Assembly (NCBI GenBank): GCA_009746045.1 | Contig: RPFO01001885.1 | Span: 217,657-281,656, forward strand | DNA length: 64,000 nt | Source: Mesostigma viride | Taxonomy: Eukaryota > Streptophyta > Mesostigmatophyceae > Mesostigmatales > Mesostigmataceae | Direction: 5' to 3' | In this document: piece after piece, positions 63,920-64,000 of the stretch | How positions within the stretch are numbered: position 1 is the stretch's first letter | Layout of the letters: the number at the start of each line of letters is the position of its first letter | Position numbers and translations under genes: made by a program | The notes under the pieces: generated by a model | Told to the model about the DNA's origin: nothing | Database searches by the model: none | Seen by the model: only the letters and a program-made list of their open reading frames with translations

Positions 63920-64000
63920 TGTGTCAAATGTTCTGTCAATGCGGTGGAGGAGGAAGATCTTAAGCCTTCGACTTTGGAATTAATTAATGTATCACCAACA

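Larger units (their letters stand above)
59929..64000 (-). mobile_element. Ty3/gypsy retrotransposon with DNA-methyltransferase-like domain
   Basis: On the minus strand the order is methyltransferase-like domain, an NIGDQLTPEQ connector, reverse transcriptase, RNase H, integrase. RT-RNase H-integrase order is gypsy-type. No LTR is seen at the left edge, which cuts into a TTAA element. The right end is outside the window. Frameshifts are numerous. Confidence 0.8.

Overview
The window is eukaryotic, not bacterial. It shows LTR retrotransposons, hAT and piggyBac transposons with intact target-site duplications, TTAA- and TA-flanked MITEs, minisatellites, splice-like junctions and a short run of TTTAGGG/TTTTAGGG telomere-type repeats. 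Plant/green-algal telomere repeats, a polinton-like viral gene block and a retrotransposon-borne cytosine methyltransferase together suggest a green alga or similar photosynthetic protist. That placement is inference. Almost no convincing host gene is visible; this is a repeat-dense, nested-insertion region.

Layout. 1-3.1 kb: 5' part of an LTR-retrotransposon Gag on the minus strand. 3.1-10.4 kb: a compact endogenous viral block with a coiled-coil/AT-hook protein, an A32-like packaging ATPase, a second AT-hook protein, a tyrosine recombinase, and an archaeo-eukaryotic (UL52-type) primase joined to a herpesvirus-UL9-like origin-binding helicase, broken by frameshifts. 10.5-15.4 kb: a 110-bp satellite whose units hold an inverted repeat, split by a 4-kb modular element. 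15.4-18.3 kb: telomere-like motif, a 270-bp hairpin and decamer repeats. 18.36-21.6 kb: 5'-truncated Ty1/copia. 23.2-27.3 kb: complete hAT element with perfect 8-bp duplications. 28.2-30.5 kb: two MITEs and a 24-bp minisatellite. 32.7-48.8 kb: a nest of at least six insertions, mostly TTAA-specific, including a piggyBac with its transposase. 50.9-51.7 kb: a further member of the modular element family. 58.6-59.9 kb: third copy of the 1.72-kb TTAA element, cut off by a Ty3/gypsy element (59.93-64 kb, minus strand) carrying a DNA-methyltransferase-like domain upstream of its reverse transcriptase.

In the viral block, the ATPase (genome packaging), recombinase (integration) and primase-helicase (replication) form the core of a polinton-like or small nucleocytoplasmic virus. 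Capsid genes are absent and may lie left of the retroelement beyond the window. The mobile elements are mostly defective. Many frameshifts sit in homopolymer runs, so some may be assembly errors rather than decay.

The most unusual items are the modular dimeric elements sharing conserved ends, the methyltransferase-bearing gypsy element, and the UL9-like helicase lying beside an array of inverted repeats.
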